From Argentina anserina (Eukaryota > Streptophyta > Magnoliopsida > Rosales > Rosaceae), in contig NC_065873.1 in the NCBI RefSeq assembly GCF_933775445.1, positions 22,258,001 to 22,322,000 of the forward strand: a stretch of 64,000 nt of DNA. Direction: 5' to 3'. The translations under genes were made by a program, and so were the position numbers. Positions 13,414 to 24,733 of the stretch are shown in pieces. Every line of letters begins with the position of its first letter. Positions within the stretch are counted from its first letter, which is position 1. The notes beneath the pieces are model-generated. The model was given only the letters and a program-made list of their open reading frames with translations, did no database searches and was not told where the DNA came from.

Positions 13414-14712
13414 ATGAACGCTGATAAGGGCCGAGGACGGGCGAGAGGCCGAGGTCGAGGTAGGACCACAGGCCGAGTCCGCAACGTGGAGAACCTTTAT
13501 GAGGAGGCTGCTCCACAGGTAGAGCAGGTAGGCCGAGGTCGAGGTAGGGCCACAGGTCGAGTCCGCAACGTGGAGAACCTCTATGAGGAGGCAGCTCCAC
13601 AGGAGGAGCAGGTTGAGCCAGCTCCTGCGGTTAGAGATGACGGTCGAGTGTTGAAGCTGATCAAGGATATTAGTGCACTGTCAGCCCCGACCTTTCATGG
13701 GGGACTAGATCATATGGTAGCTGACCATTGGATCGAGGGTATGGAGACGTATTTTGAGATGATAGAGTGCACAGAGATTGAGAAGAGAAAGATAGCTACA
13801 TTCTTTCTCAAGGGCGATGCTCTAGATTGGTGGAAGAGCATGAGACAGACTGTGGATGTGTCTACATTCACATGGGGAGGTTTCACCACCATATTCCGAG
13901 AGAAGTATTTTCCAGCCTCAGTACAGGAGGACTTAGAGTTGGAGTTTCTGGCATTGGTACAGGGAGACATGACCATTAGAGAGTATGATGCTCGATTCTC
14001 GCAACTGTATCGGTATGTCAGGCCTATGGGTACGATTGCTTTAGCTCAGAAGTATCTACGTGGGCTGAAACAAGAGTACAAGACCATGATATCAGTCCTT
14101 TGCCTGACTTCACGGGAGCAGATATTTGAGAGTGCTATGAGTTTGGAGCAAGCAGAGAAGACTCAAACAGGTGATGTGGGGAACAGAGATGCAAAGGGGA
14201 AAGACAAGGCAGTCTACACAGGCAACGAGCACTCAGGGCCGAAGGATAGGTCATGGAAGAGGCCAAGACCCCACTATCAGGCCCCGACAAGGGCGCCACC
14301 CCTAGCTATCCGAGCAGCACCAGTCAGACCATTAGCAGCAGTGAGGTGTTATAGCTGCAATGAGATGGGACATTACGCCTCAGCATGTCCGAAACCGAAG
14401 AGAGCAGGCTGCTACCGGTGCGGGCAAGTGGGGCACATAGCTCGAGATTGTACCCGACCACTTCCGGGTAGACAGGAACGGCCGCAGAGAGAGCTACCAG
14501 CGGGCCAAGCTAGAGTGTTCGCAGTGGGTCAGCGAGACACAGGGGTGGAAGGTACATTATCACTTTTTGACTACCTTGCTAGAGTGTTGTTTGATACGGG
14601 AGCATCGCATTCATTCATTGCTAGTTCAGTAGTGGAGATGCTAGGATTGATTCCTACACCTCTCGGGGACGCCTTATGTGTCACTTCATCCATTGGAGTG
14701 TCATTGAGTTAG
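13414..14712 (+). CDS. Retrotransposon gag with the N-terminal half of the protease
   Basis: A frame of about 432 residues from the ATG at 13414; the codon at 13393 is GTG. The N-terminus is Arg/Gly-rich and includes a perfect-phase 84-bp tandem duplication (13447-13530 and 13531-13614). A retrotransposon gag domain follows ([26 protein letters not shown]), then two CCHC zinc knuckles ([14 protein letters not shown] and [14 protein letters not shown]), then the start of an aspartic protease with the active-site motif DTGASHSFI. The frame closes at a TAG inside the protease domain, at 14710-14712. Gag packages element RNA into cytoplasmic particles. Confidence 0.9.
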   Translation: MNADKGRGRARGRGRGRTTGRVRNVENLYEEAAPQVEQVGRGRGRATGRVRNVENLYEEAAPQEEQVEPAPAVRDDGRVLKLIKDISALSAPTFHGGLDHMVADHWIEGMETYFEMIECTEIEKRKIATFFLKGDALDWWKSMRQTVDVSTFTWGGFTTIFREKYFPASVQEDLELEFLALVQGDMTIREYDARFSQLYRYVRPMGTIALAQKYLRGLKQEYKTMISVLCLTSREQIFESAMSLEQAEKTQTGDVGNRDAKGKDKAVYTGNEHSGPKDRSWKRPRPHYQAPTRAPPLAIRAAPVRPLAAVRCYSCNEMGHYASACPKPKRAGCYRCGQVGHIARDCTRPLPGRQERPQRELPAGQARVFAVGQRDTGVEGTLSLFDYLARVLFDTGASHSFIASSVVEMLGLIPTPLGDALCVTSSIGVSLS

Positions 14713-17700
14713 AGACAATCTGCAAAGCTTGTCCTATATTGATTGGAAGTAGAGAGTTCTCTGCTTCGTTGATTATGATTCCGGACCACACTTATGATGT
14801 GATCTTGGGGATTGATTGGTTGAGACCACATCATACTGTGATTGATTGTTTTGACATGGTAGTGTCCTTTCATAGACCCGGAGAGCCAGTGTTTCGTTAT
14901 CGTTGTCTCAAGTCTGATAACGCCATGAGATCAGGAGTTTTGGCACATGTGGAGTCAGTGGATCAGAAAGTGACTATCACAGACATTGTGGTAGTATATG
15001 AGTTTGGTGAAGTGTTCCACGAAATACCGGGGCTACCTCCTCGAAGAGTGGTAGATTTCTGCATTGATGTAGTACCCGGTACAGCACCTGTGTCAAAGGC
15101 GCCATATAGAATGGGGCAGAATGAACTTAAGGCGCTGAAGGTGCAGATCGATGAGCTATTAGACCAAGGGTTCATTAGACCTAGTGTTTCACCTTGGGGA
15201 GCACCTGTTTTGTTCGTGAAGAAGAAAGATGGTTCTCTGCGGTTATGTGTGGACTACAGAGAACTGAACAAGGTGACCATCAAGAATAGGTATCCCTTAC
15301 CTAGGATTGATGACTTGTTCGATCAGCTCAAAGGTGCTACAGTGTTCTCTAAGATTGATTTGAGATCCGGTTATCATCAACTCAGAGTGAAGGAAGAAGA
15401 TATATCGAAGACAGCCTTCAGGACCCGGTATGGACATTATGAGTTTGTTGTCATGCCATTTGGTCTAACGAATGCACCAGCTGTCTTCATGAGTTTGATG
15501 AACCGAGTATTTAGTCCGTACTTGGATGAGTTCGTGGTGGTGTTTGTGGATGACATTCTGATATACTCCAAGACACAAGAAGAACATGTGGTGCATCTGA
15601 GGACAGTGTTGCAGACCTTGAAGGAGGCGAGACTGTATGCCAAGCTAGAGAAGTGTGAGTTCTGGAAAGAAGAGGTCAAATTCCTTGGTCATGTTGTCTC
15701 GAAAGATGGAGTGCTAGTGGACCCGTCCAAGGTGGAGGCAGTAAAGAATTGGAGTCGTCCGAAGAACCCTACAGAGATACGTAGTTTCCTCGGTTTGGCA
15801 GGATACTACAGGAGGTTTATCGAGGGGTTTTCTAGTATTGCATCTTCATTGACCAAGTTGACCAAGAAGGATACTCCGTTCGTGTGGACGGATGCATGTG
15901 AGGAAGCATTCAGCAAATTAAAGACTAGACTGACCACAGCTCCAGTGTTGACGATTCCTTCTAGTGGTGGTGGTTATGTCATTTACAGTGATGCTTCGCT
16001 CCAAGGTTTGGGTTGTGTGTTGATGCAGCATGGAGGAGTTGTTGCTTATGGCTCGAGACAGTTGAAGATTCATGAGAAGAATTATCCGACACACGACCTA
16101 GAGCTCGCGGCAGTTGTATTTGCCCTGAAGATTTGGAGACATTACTTGTATGGTGAGAAATTTCAACTCTTTTCAGATCATAAGAGTTTGAAGTACTTGT
16201 TCTCACAGAAGGAGCTGAATATGAGGCAGAGGAGATGGATGGAACTCCTCAAGGACTATGATTTCACATTAGAGTACCACCCGGGGAAGGCAAATGTAGT
16301 GGCTGATGCCTTGAGCAGAAAACCGAGAGGCGTGGTAGCTTCACTTATGGTCCAGGAATGGTTCATGCTAGAAGCTGCATCAGAGTTCGATTTGGTACCA
16401 TCGGGAGGAGAACCAAGGGTCTTTCTTGGTAGTGTCACAGTGCAACCCACATTGATCACGAGGATCATACAGGGTCAGGCGCAGGATAGACACTCACGAG
16501 CTAAGTTGGCGGATCTTGTAGTTGATACGCTGGATGAGTGTCCCTCTGAGTGGAGAGTTGGACCCGATGGAGGGTTGAGGTTTGGGGCAAGATTGTGTGT
16601 CCCAGATTATTGTGATCTCCGGGAAGAGGTTCTTCGTACGGCACATCGTTCACGCTATACCGTCCATCCAGGGAACACCAAGATGTACAAGGACCTATGT
16701 AGACAATTCTGGTGGAACGGTATGAAGAAAGATGTAGCAGAGTTTGTATCGAAGTGCCTTACATGTCAGCAAGTGAAAGCAGAACATCAACGACCAGCTG
16801 GCATGTTGAAACCACTGACTATTCCTCTTTGGAAGTGGGAGCAGATATCCATGGATTTTGTGACCGGGTTGCCTAGATCGAAGAAGGGTCACGATGCCAT
16901 ATGGGTGATTGTCGATCGGTTGACGAAGTCGGCTCATTTCCTCCCAGTGTCGATGAAGTACTCAGTGGACGTGCTTGGGAAGCTATATGTGGATGAGGTA
17001 GTGAGACTTCATGGTGCTCCAGTTTCTATTGTTTCTGATAGAGATGCACGTTTCACTTCGAAGTTCTGGGGTGGTTTGCAGAAGGCGATGGGCACCACCT
17101 TGGATATGAGTACAGCTTTTCACCCTCAGACGGATGGACAGACGGAGAGGGTGAATCAGGTGATGGAAGACATGTTGAGAGCATGTGTGTTGGATTTCAA
17201 GGGTAGCTGGGAAGACCATTTGAGATTGATTGAGTTTGCCTACAACAACAGCTACCATTCTAGCATCGGCATGGCACCTTATGAGGCACTTTATGGTAGA
17301 CCCTGTCGATCTCCGATCTGTTGGGCCGAAGTTGGTGATGAGGCACTGATGGGTCCAGAGGTGGTTCAGGAAACCACGGAGAAGATCTCGATCATTCGAG
17401 ATAGAATCCGGACCGCTCAGAGTAGACAGAAGAGCTATGCAGACTTGAAGAGGAGACATGTGGAGTTTGAGATCGGTGATCATGTGTTCCTGAAAGTTTC
17501 GCCTATGAGGGGTGTAGTGAGATTTGGCAAGAAGGGAAAGTTGGCTCCAAGGTACGTTGGACCTTTTGAGATACTTGAGAAGGTGGGCGAACTAGCTTAT
17601 CGACTAGCCTTGCCTACTAGCATGTCGGGGGTTCACAACGTCTTCCACATTTCCATGTTGAGGAAGTATGTACCAGACGAATCACATGTGATTGATCATA

Positions 17701-17894
17701 GCACCATTGAGGTGAAGGATAATGCCACATTTGTTGTCGAGCCGGTTCGTATCCTGGATAGATCCACAAGGAAGCTACGGAGGAGAGAAGTTGGGCTAGG
17801 CAAGGTATTGTGGAGTCATCATGATGAGGGTGATGCATCTTGGGAGCTAGAGTCAGACATGATGACCCGATATCCACAGTTGTTTGTTGAGTGA
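14676..17894 (+). CDS. Retrotransposon pol: protease C-terminus, reverse transcriptase, RNase H, integrase, chromodomain-like tail
   Basis: This frame overlaps gag by 37 bp and lies in the -1 frame. Domains in order, with residue numbers from 14676: protease end (ILGIDWL, about 44); RT with [11 protein letters not shown] (about 225) and FVDDILIYS (about 290); RNase H starting [13 protein letters not shown] (about 436); integrase zinc finger HHCC ([10 protein letters not shown] to CLTCQQ, about 655-700); integrase core with acidic residues in MDFVTG, SDRDARF and QTERVNQ; and a chromodomain-like tail after residue 1015 ([19 protein letters not shown]). The stop is TGA at 17892. Because protease motifs are split across both frames, the first ATG is unlikely to be a true start. 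The frame break may be an inactivating single-base indel or, less likely, a programmed shift. Confidence 0.92.
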   Translation: MCHFIHWSVIELETICKACPILIGSREFSASLIMIPDHTYDVILGIDWLRPHHTVIDCFDMVVSFHRPGEPVFRYRCLKSDNAMRSGVLAHVESVDQKVTITDIVVVYEFGEVFHEIPGLPPRRVVDFCIDVVPGTAPVSKAPYRMGQNELKALKVQIDELLDQGFIRPSVSPWGAPVLFVKKKDGSLRLCVDYRELNKVTIKNRYPLPRIDDLFDQLKGATVFSKIDLRSGYHQLRVKEEDISKTAFRTRYGHYEFVVMPFGLTNAPAVFMSLMNRVFSPYLDEFVVVFVDDILIYSKTQEEHVVHLRTVLQTLKEARLYAKLEKCEFWKEEVKFLGHVVSKDGVLVDPSKVEAVKNWSRPKNPTEIRSFLGLAGYYRRFIEGFSSIASSLTKLTKKDTPFVWTDACEEAFSKLKTRLTTAPVLTIPSSGGGYVIYSDASLQGLGCVLMQHGGVVAYGSRQLKIHEKNYPTHDLELAAVVFALKIWRHYLYGEKFQLFSDHKSLKYLFSQKELNMRQRRWMELLKDYDFTLEYHPGKANVVADALSRKPRGVVASLMVQEWFMLEAASEFDLVPSGGEPRVFLGSVTVQPTLITRIIQGQAQDRHSRAKLADLVVDTLDECPSEWRVGPDGGLRFGARLCVPDYCDLREEVLRTAHRSRYTVHPGNTKMYKDLCRQFWWNGMKKDVAEFVSKCLTCQQVKAEHQRPAGMLKPLTIPLWKWEQISMDFVTGLPRSKKGHDAIWVIVDRLTKSAHFLPVSMKYSVDVLGKLYVDEVVRLHGAPVSIVSDRDARFTSKFWGGLQKAMGTTLDMSTAFHPQTDGQTERVNQVMEDMLRACVLDFKGSWEDHLRLIEFAYNNSYHSSIGMAPYEALYGRPCRSPICWAEVGDEALMGPEVVQETTEKISIIRDRIRTAQSRQKSYADLKRRHVEFEIGDHVFLKVSPMRGVVRFGKKGKLAPRYVGPFEILEKVGELAYRLALPTSMSGVHNVFHISMLRKYVPDESHVIDHSTIEVKDNATFVVEPVRILDRSTRKLRRREVGLGKVLWSHHDEGDASWELESDMMTRYPQLFVE

Positions 17895-17921
17895 GCTTGA
17901 ATTTCGGGGCGAAATTCCTTT

Positions 17922-17933
17922 AAGGGGGGTAGA
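17922..17933 (+). other. Polypurine tract
   Basis: AAGGGGGGTAGA lies one base before the 3' LTR and after the pol stop codon. This is the normal place for the plus-strand primer. Confidence 0.85.
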
Positions 17934-17934
17934 T

Positions 17935-18332
17935 TGTAATAACCCTAAATTTCAAACAACATTTGAGTGGATTTGAATTCTTTAAAATTGTGAAATTTAA
18001 TTAGAATGGATGTGATTGGTTGCGATGTTATAAAACGAGCGACGGATACGTTCTCGGAACGTTTAATTTGAAAAACGTTACGTTTCCGCAACGTATATAT
18101 CGACTTTTATTCCGTCGATCGGTTGCGAAAACTTCCTTCACAAAAGTTGTAGAGCTCGTCGATACGAGTTCGAGAGTATGTGCCGCGTTCTAATCGGACG
18201 ACGTACGTGAAAGTTATTAACGACGGAAGTTAGTTTCCGATTTTGGGAGGGGGTATAAAAGGAAATGTTTTGGAGCTAGGGTTCCCATAATTGGAAACCC
18301 TTTCACCCCTCACTCACCCGCCTCCCTCAGTC

Positions 18333-18405
<73 letters not shown>

Positions 18406-21009
18406 GGTTCCTCCCTCTTCCGAATCGATCTCCCTCACCGATCTCCACCCCTGTCCATCGTGGCTTGCACCGCCGCCCCTACGGCCTTGCGAGCTCCGCA
18501 GCAAGCAACCCCGAGTTCCCCCACACCGTGCCTCACTGCCACGAGCATCGACAAGCTCGGAGGTCATCGCTGCATCACGCGTCGTCACCTACAATCGGAG
18601 GGGACCAACCGCCGCACCCCACCTCGTCTTGACTCAAGCACGATCGACTCCGACACTCTCAAGACGTCGATTAGGTGAGGGCTTGATTTTATTTGGTTTT
18701 GTTGATTGTTGTTGTGAAATTGGTTTGAATCAGAGGTGAATTGATGGAGGATCGGAGGAGGAGGAGAGATAGGGATACCGCCGCCCTAGGCGGCGCGTGT
18801 GGAGGTGTTGGGTGGCGTAAGGGCTGCCTAGGATCGGAGGAAGGAAGAGGGGGAGGAGGGGGAGAGTTTGGGCACGGTGGTGACATCACACGCGCCGGTT
18901 TTGGGCTCGGCGCGTGGGCCCCACGCGCTGCCGGCCGGAGGTGGCGCGTGTACCCCACGCGCCGCCACGTGCGGCGGTGTGAAAATGTTTTCCGATAGGG
19001 GTATTTTGGTAATTTACTTAAATGTAAATTTTATTTACTACGGTAAATGTAATTAAATTTTACTACGGTAAATGTAATTAAATTTTACCTTCGGTAAATG
19101 TAATTATAAATTACTTTCAGTAAATGTAAAAAAGTAATTTTGTAAAGGGTAATTTAGTAAATTTTATTTACTGAATTTGTATTTACATTTAAATCGTACG
19201 TATACGTACAGAAATACGTATTAATATTTATACGTACAGAAATACGTATTAATATTTATACATACAGAAATACGTATTAATAATTATACGTACAGAAATA
19301 CATATATATTATTTATACGTACAGAAATACGTATATAATAATTATATGTACAGAAATACGTATATATTATTTATACGTACAGAAATACGTATTAATTGAG
19401 TAGTGTACAGTAACCGTGAATAGTGAACAGTGAACAGTAACTTCGTGAAACCGAAAATTGCTGAACAGTAATCGATTATTACTGTTCGGCATTTAAAGGT
19501 TTACGAAACGATTCTAAATTCTTTTCTTATCTTTTCAAGGTGATCGTTAAATCAAGAAAAGGAATTATCATCGGGAATTGTGGAATTACGCTCGAGTCGT
19601 TAAGGTGAGTAAAATCTCACTGAATTACGAATCTACCCTCGTGGTGATTCAACATTTTTGCAAGTGTGTTTATCAAATGAATTACAACATGTATATAATT
19701 TAGTGGACTACATATATACCGTATAATGGTAATAAGTACATATATATATATAGTTCATTAAATTACGTACTGTTATTAATTCATTAACAATAGTCATTTC
19801 GGTGACGGAAAATTTTGCATGAGTATGTGATTTGAATGGTACAATATGATGTGAGAATATTGTACGTAATTCTTCAGGTGTTTATGAAATATGACATGTA
19901 TAGGATATAGTGGACTATGTATATATTGTATAAATGGTAATAAATACGAATATATATAGTTTGCTATATAATATACTGTTATGATTTTTATTGTGGTGAT
20001 ATCGTGAAAGTTTTAAAACGTACAATATGATGAGTGATTATTGTACATGATTTATCACGGAGAATGTTAAAAATTGTGATTTGTCTTCGGACGTGATGTG
20101 TGGTACAATATGATGTGTGATTATTGTACGTGACTTTTAACATTGAGATTGTTAAAATGTGAATTGTCTTCGGACCTGATTTTTGGTACAATATGATGTG
20201 AGATTATTGTACGTGTTTGGCAAGTCGGAACCTAGCCTTTGGCCGGGCGAAAGTTACGATACAGTTAGAGCTCTAGTCTGTCTGCCTTAGTACTGCATGC
20301 GAGGTAACGGGTGGTTATCTGCTCATGGGTACTCGGTGTATTTTGGATGTTGGGTAGCGGGTGGCTATCCAATATCAACGGTGTATTACGAGAGGGGTAA
20401 CAGATGTGTACCAGCGTTCTTGGTACCCGTATTATAAATGCATTGGGTAACCAGAAGGGTTACTTAATTTCCTCATGAGCTTTTTATTTCATATTTCTTT
20501 GGGTCAACCAGATGGGCTGACCATTGGCTCATGGGGGCATTTATATTTGTTGTTTGTGATCTTTCGTATATTTTGATATGCGAATTATATTTTGATTTTT
20601 ACTCATACGAGCTATAAGCTTACCGGGTTTGTGTTTACAATCCCGGTGCACCAATTCGATAGTGTAGGGGATAATTCCGCAAGTGCTGTTTAGTGGAGGT
20701 TGAGTGTCGACTACAGAGGCTCGAAGTTGTTCGGATCCTACTTGTGGTGAGATTTTAGCATGGATTTGTGTGTGAGGATTTGTGTAATTTCATTTTCGAG
20801 ATTTGTGAGTGATTTGTGAGGATTATTACATTTCCATTTTATGTATGGATTATAAATTGGGTTGTAATAATTGGTTGTCTGAGTTGTATTGAGAACTCAG
20901 AATTGATCCGCTGTAACACTTAAATGATTTCGATTTATTTGAGATTATTTTGTGGTTAACGACTTTAGAAACTTTGAGTTTTTAAGCTCGAAATTTCGGG
21001 GTCGTTACA
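17935..21009 (+). repeat. 3' LTR (3075 bp)
   Basis: It matches the 5' LTR from TGTAATAACC to GTCGTTACA. Differences seen by eye: A to G in the AAAACATTACG segment, G to A at TTCACGAAAG, A to C at TGTGACGCG, A to G at GAATAATGAAC, and a CT tract 16 bp longer. Confidence 0.96.
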
Positions 21010-21014
21010 ATATA

Positions 21015-23996
21015 GTTGGCAAAATGTGTGGATTCTCCCATATGTTCACAAATTTAGAAAGTTTATTTTGGCATGAAGTCATTAGAATTTGGTAATTTTT
21101 TTTGTGAGATATTAGTGCATGGATATCGCGATTATCTCCTAGATGTTGTATGATTTTGCTAGTAGATCTTTTCTATTCTCATATGAATGAGGATCTAAAA
21201 AAAAAATTAATACAAAAGATTAAAGTCAAGATTAAATTATATTAGCTACTTGGCTCGATATTGAGGCTAAATCTTACGATCTTTTAAAATTAAAAGTGTT
21301 ACTGATAATCGATAAATATCAGTACGTAGCTTGATGAAGATTGAAGATAGATCTGAATCCTTTTTAGTTCATTAGTGCTCACCATCACAATTTCGAAATA
21401 TCAGTTCAAATCAAAAGTAATGCATCTTGAAAATTTAAAAATAAAGACACTGCGATGTTAATATATATATATCCCACGACAAGACTTGACAAACAAAACA
21501 GCAGCCTCGTTTGCCTCATCAACCAGCTGCTTCTGCACCACAAGATTCTGCTTGAAAACTATGAAACCCTTCTCGCCGATCGGATCCATCCAGGCGTCGT
21601 TTTTCCACTTACCAATCTCATACGTCTCCCTTCTGCCCTCCTCACTTGGTTTGCCTCACCACCAAACAAAATCCTAAGTAAAAGAAATGAACCAGACCAT
21701 GATCAGCATCAGCATCACGAGCAATCCAAATGGGATTGAGTTGGTTTTTTGGTTTATTTGGGGGTGGCTGGTGGTGACAAGTGGGTTGATTCAGATAGAA
21801 GTATAGGCAGTGATGGTCCATGATTAGAACGGTGGACTTTTTAATTTTATTTTAGGAAGAATGAATGGTGGACTTGAGTTTGCCAATAGAAAAAAAAAAC
21901 TTTGCATAGAGTGAGGAACCGAAGCACTTAATTGTGGAGGGAGGCCGGAGAGCACCGCCGAGGCGCCAAAGGAAATGACGCCGTGAAACCTCTGCATGTC
22001 TCCGACTTCGTAGCTGTGTTATTTTTGAAGGTCATGTGTGGCTTAGTGACATCGATTAATGATATAAAAGAAATAGTGCCTATTCTTTAGAGTTTTTAGG
22101 ATTGACCGATTGGGCTTCTAAAACTTTTATTGGTTAAGTTTAATAGTTTTAGAGGGTTTTTAAAAAATATGTATATATATATATATATCATTAGGAAATT
22201 TATTTTGGTCGTGAGAACTTGAGTCAAATGATCTAAAAATCGCTTATCAGGATCGTATTAGTTAAGAGATAAAAAAATATATCGGATTTAATGTATTTAT
22301 TATTTTTAATTAAATTTATTAAATTTATGAATTTTATTATAACCAAGTACCAAATAAAAATACACAAATGATTTCAAATAATAAAAAAAAGTGTCTAATT
22401 AAATATTTGTTGGATTTGAGGCAGATAGATAGTGATTTGGCTTCACATATGAAGTTTGAGGTTTTGACTGATGATGTTTTCGGCTTTCCTGATTAAAATA
22501 TCGGCGTTCAAACTCACTTTAAATATGAATATGAAGTTTTTGTGTTAAAAAAGATGAAATTTTTCACTGATTTGTGGCGTATAGCATATCGATTTTAGAT
22601 TTAGTTATTTTTTATTCCTCGTAAAAGCAAAATGATGATATTTTTGTTTGAAATAAAATAAAATTTTGATATATCGGGTCAAAATTGAGTTGACCTAATA
22701 TATCGGATTTTAACCATGAAGTTTGTGTTTACTAATAACTTGAAATGATATATAGGTTATCGTATCGTATTTTTACTATCGGAATATATTAAGAATATTT
22801 AAAACTGAGTTTGAGGCCGCTAACCAACATACTTGGGTCCCCCGGTGGGGATAGGGTCCCTAGCTAAGCTGCATGCCTAAACGAGATGAAGGGATAGGAT
22901 TGATTGGACGGCCAAGTTATGTTTACTATTGCAATGCCGGTTGGGAGTTGACACGACGGGTCATCTATCTATCCATCCTCATATAGTCATATTACGGCTA
23001 TTTCTGCAATCAAATACAGAAAAGAGAGGCATGCACGTCTCACGAGCAAGGTCACTGACGCTAATTATCTTACTTCTAATTCACTTAAGCTGCTCTCTTT
23101 ATATATTAAAGGACAGAAACGTCTCCGCATCTTTTGTTATCATTATTCTTCGTCTTTCCTTCAAAAGAATCTTACAATTCCTGCAATTCCAGAATAATAA
23201 GCACCAGATAGAGGATTAGAGGATAACTAATTAAGCCATAATCACTCCTGTAACAATGCGTGGTTAGCCATGAATCGAGTTGTTCATGGAGCTAGATTTT
23301 TCATTTTTGTAGAGATTTATTGGCATCTTGCTTTCTTCGAAAACATATATATAGATGATAAAGTAAAGGATCAATTGGCTTATGGTGGAATCCGGTTTAT
23401 GGAAAGGGAAGCCCTCTCGACATTGTTGGAAGTGAAATTGAACTAAGAGGAAGAGGTGAAAGTTAATTGGAATAGATAAATGTAAAATTTACATTGTATT
23501 ACTTCTTAGTTGACCGGCGTAGTAATTGTTGCTCAAATTATCCAACATGCCCAATCAGATACAAATGTATAGGCCCAAATCAGAAATCTGCTAAGAGGAA
23601 ACTTAACCAGCGTGAAATCTCAACAAAGGTAACAGTCTACCATAGTACCGATGCTATCTCTTTCTACTGAATATGGCAGCTCTGATCAAGATGCATAAGC
23701 TATGCGAAATGAATCATCTAAATCAGCAGATCGCATAAGAGCGCAGTTAGATTTTCGATTTGCTTCAACGGCGAGAAAAGACCAAACTAATATATCATCA
23801 GAAATACAAGATGGACACAGGGATGGAGGAAAAGAATTTGATTTTATTACCTGCCCAAGACCTTTCATTCAATTTACTTATATTGAAATCATGGAAGGCG
23901 CTCAACTGCTTTGAATTAGAGCAGTATTCACTACCTCACAAGGGAAAAAATAGAAAAGAATTGGTAAAACTAGAGACAGCAATGTACTGACGATTA
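21015..23996. other. Intergenic DNA between the retrotransposon and the ORP gene
   Basis: AT-rich sequence with an (AT)n tract near 22163-22188 and several A-runs. No recognisable genes. The last few hundred bases up to 23996 probably include the 3' UTR of the minus-strand ORP gene. Confidence 0.55.
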
Positions 23997-24697
23997 CTAG
24001 TCAACTTGTTCAGAAGGAACTTGGCCAAAAATATCCGGACATGCATCCCACTTCCCTAGCTCTCTCGCCTCCCAGTATCCGCCAGTATACCGATAAGTGT
24101 CACTTGCTTTATCTTTTGCAAACCACTGTGGTTTCCAACCGCTTTCTTGCATCTTTCGAGCCTGAATCCCAAACGATAAACAGCTTAGCACCATTATGGC
24201 AGTCAATAAGTTTAACAGACTAATTGATACCACAGCTGAACCTACAACAGAATACCTAATTGGTTGCCTAGCACTAGAGTTCAGGGTCATCCTAGTTTGT
24301 CATTTTGACCAACTTATAATCCTGAATTCCCCCCATCCTTATTGATAGAAGTGTTTCTGCTTCAATATCATTATTCCAAAAAATGAAACTCTCCTCAGTA
24401 GGTTATTGCCATTTTGTGTGTGTGAGCCTTATTATTACTACTCATGTGCAAGAATCAAAATGCATGGAAGTTAAACACAAAACCAACATTTAGCCTAGTT
24501 TTATCACTATAGCTTCTTCCATCAACTGTTTTAACACAAATATACACTACATACAGTGTCTGCATATCAGTAGAGATATATTGTTCACACAAAAAAATAT
24601 ACACTACACAAGTCATACATCCAGCAGATGATGATATGGAGAGCTCATGACGTGTCTAAATGGAAGTGAACACACACACACAGAGGTTGATACAAAC

Positions 24698-24733
<36 letters not shown>

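Larger units (their letters stand above)
10061..21014 (+). mobile_element. Complete Ty3/gypsy-type LTR retrotransposon with TSD (chromodomain-tailed, Tekay/Del-like)
   Basis: The element runs 10066-21009 (10,944 bp). It is flanked by the 5-bp duplication ATATA at 10061-10065 and 21010-21014. LTRs of 3059 and 3075 bp both begin TG and end CA. A primer-binding site, gag, pol (protease, RT, RNase H, integrase, chromodomain-like tail) and a polypurine tract follow in canonical order, with integrase after RNase H, which is diagnostic of Ty3/gypsy. By eye the LTRs differ at four substitutions plus a 16-bp length change in a CT microsatellite, so the insertion is recent. Assignment to the Tekay/Del branch of chromoviruses rests on long LTRs, the iMet primer and the C-terminal tail, and is an inference. 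The protease frame is interrupted (see gag and pol), so this copy is probably not autonomous. Confidence 0.96.

Noticed and set aside
14676..14678. ATG as an independent pol start
   Set aside because: Protease motifs precede it in the gag frame; the ATG is a chance codon after the frame break.
16983..17483. 166-codon minus-strand frame
   Set aside because: Antisense shadow of the integrase region of pol.
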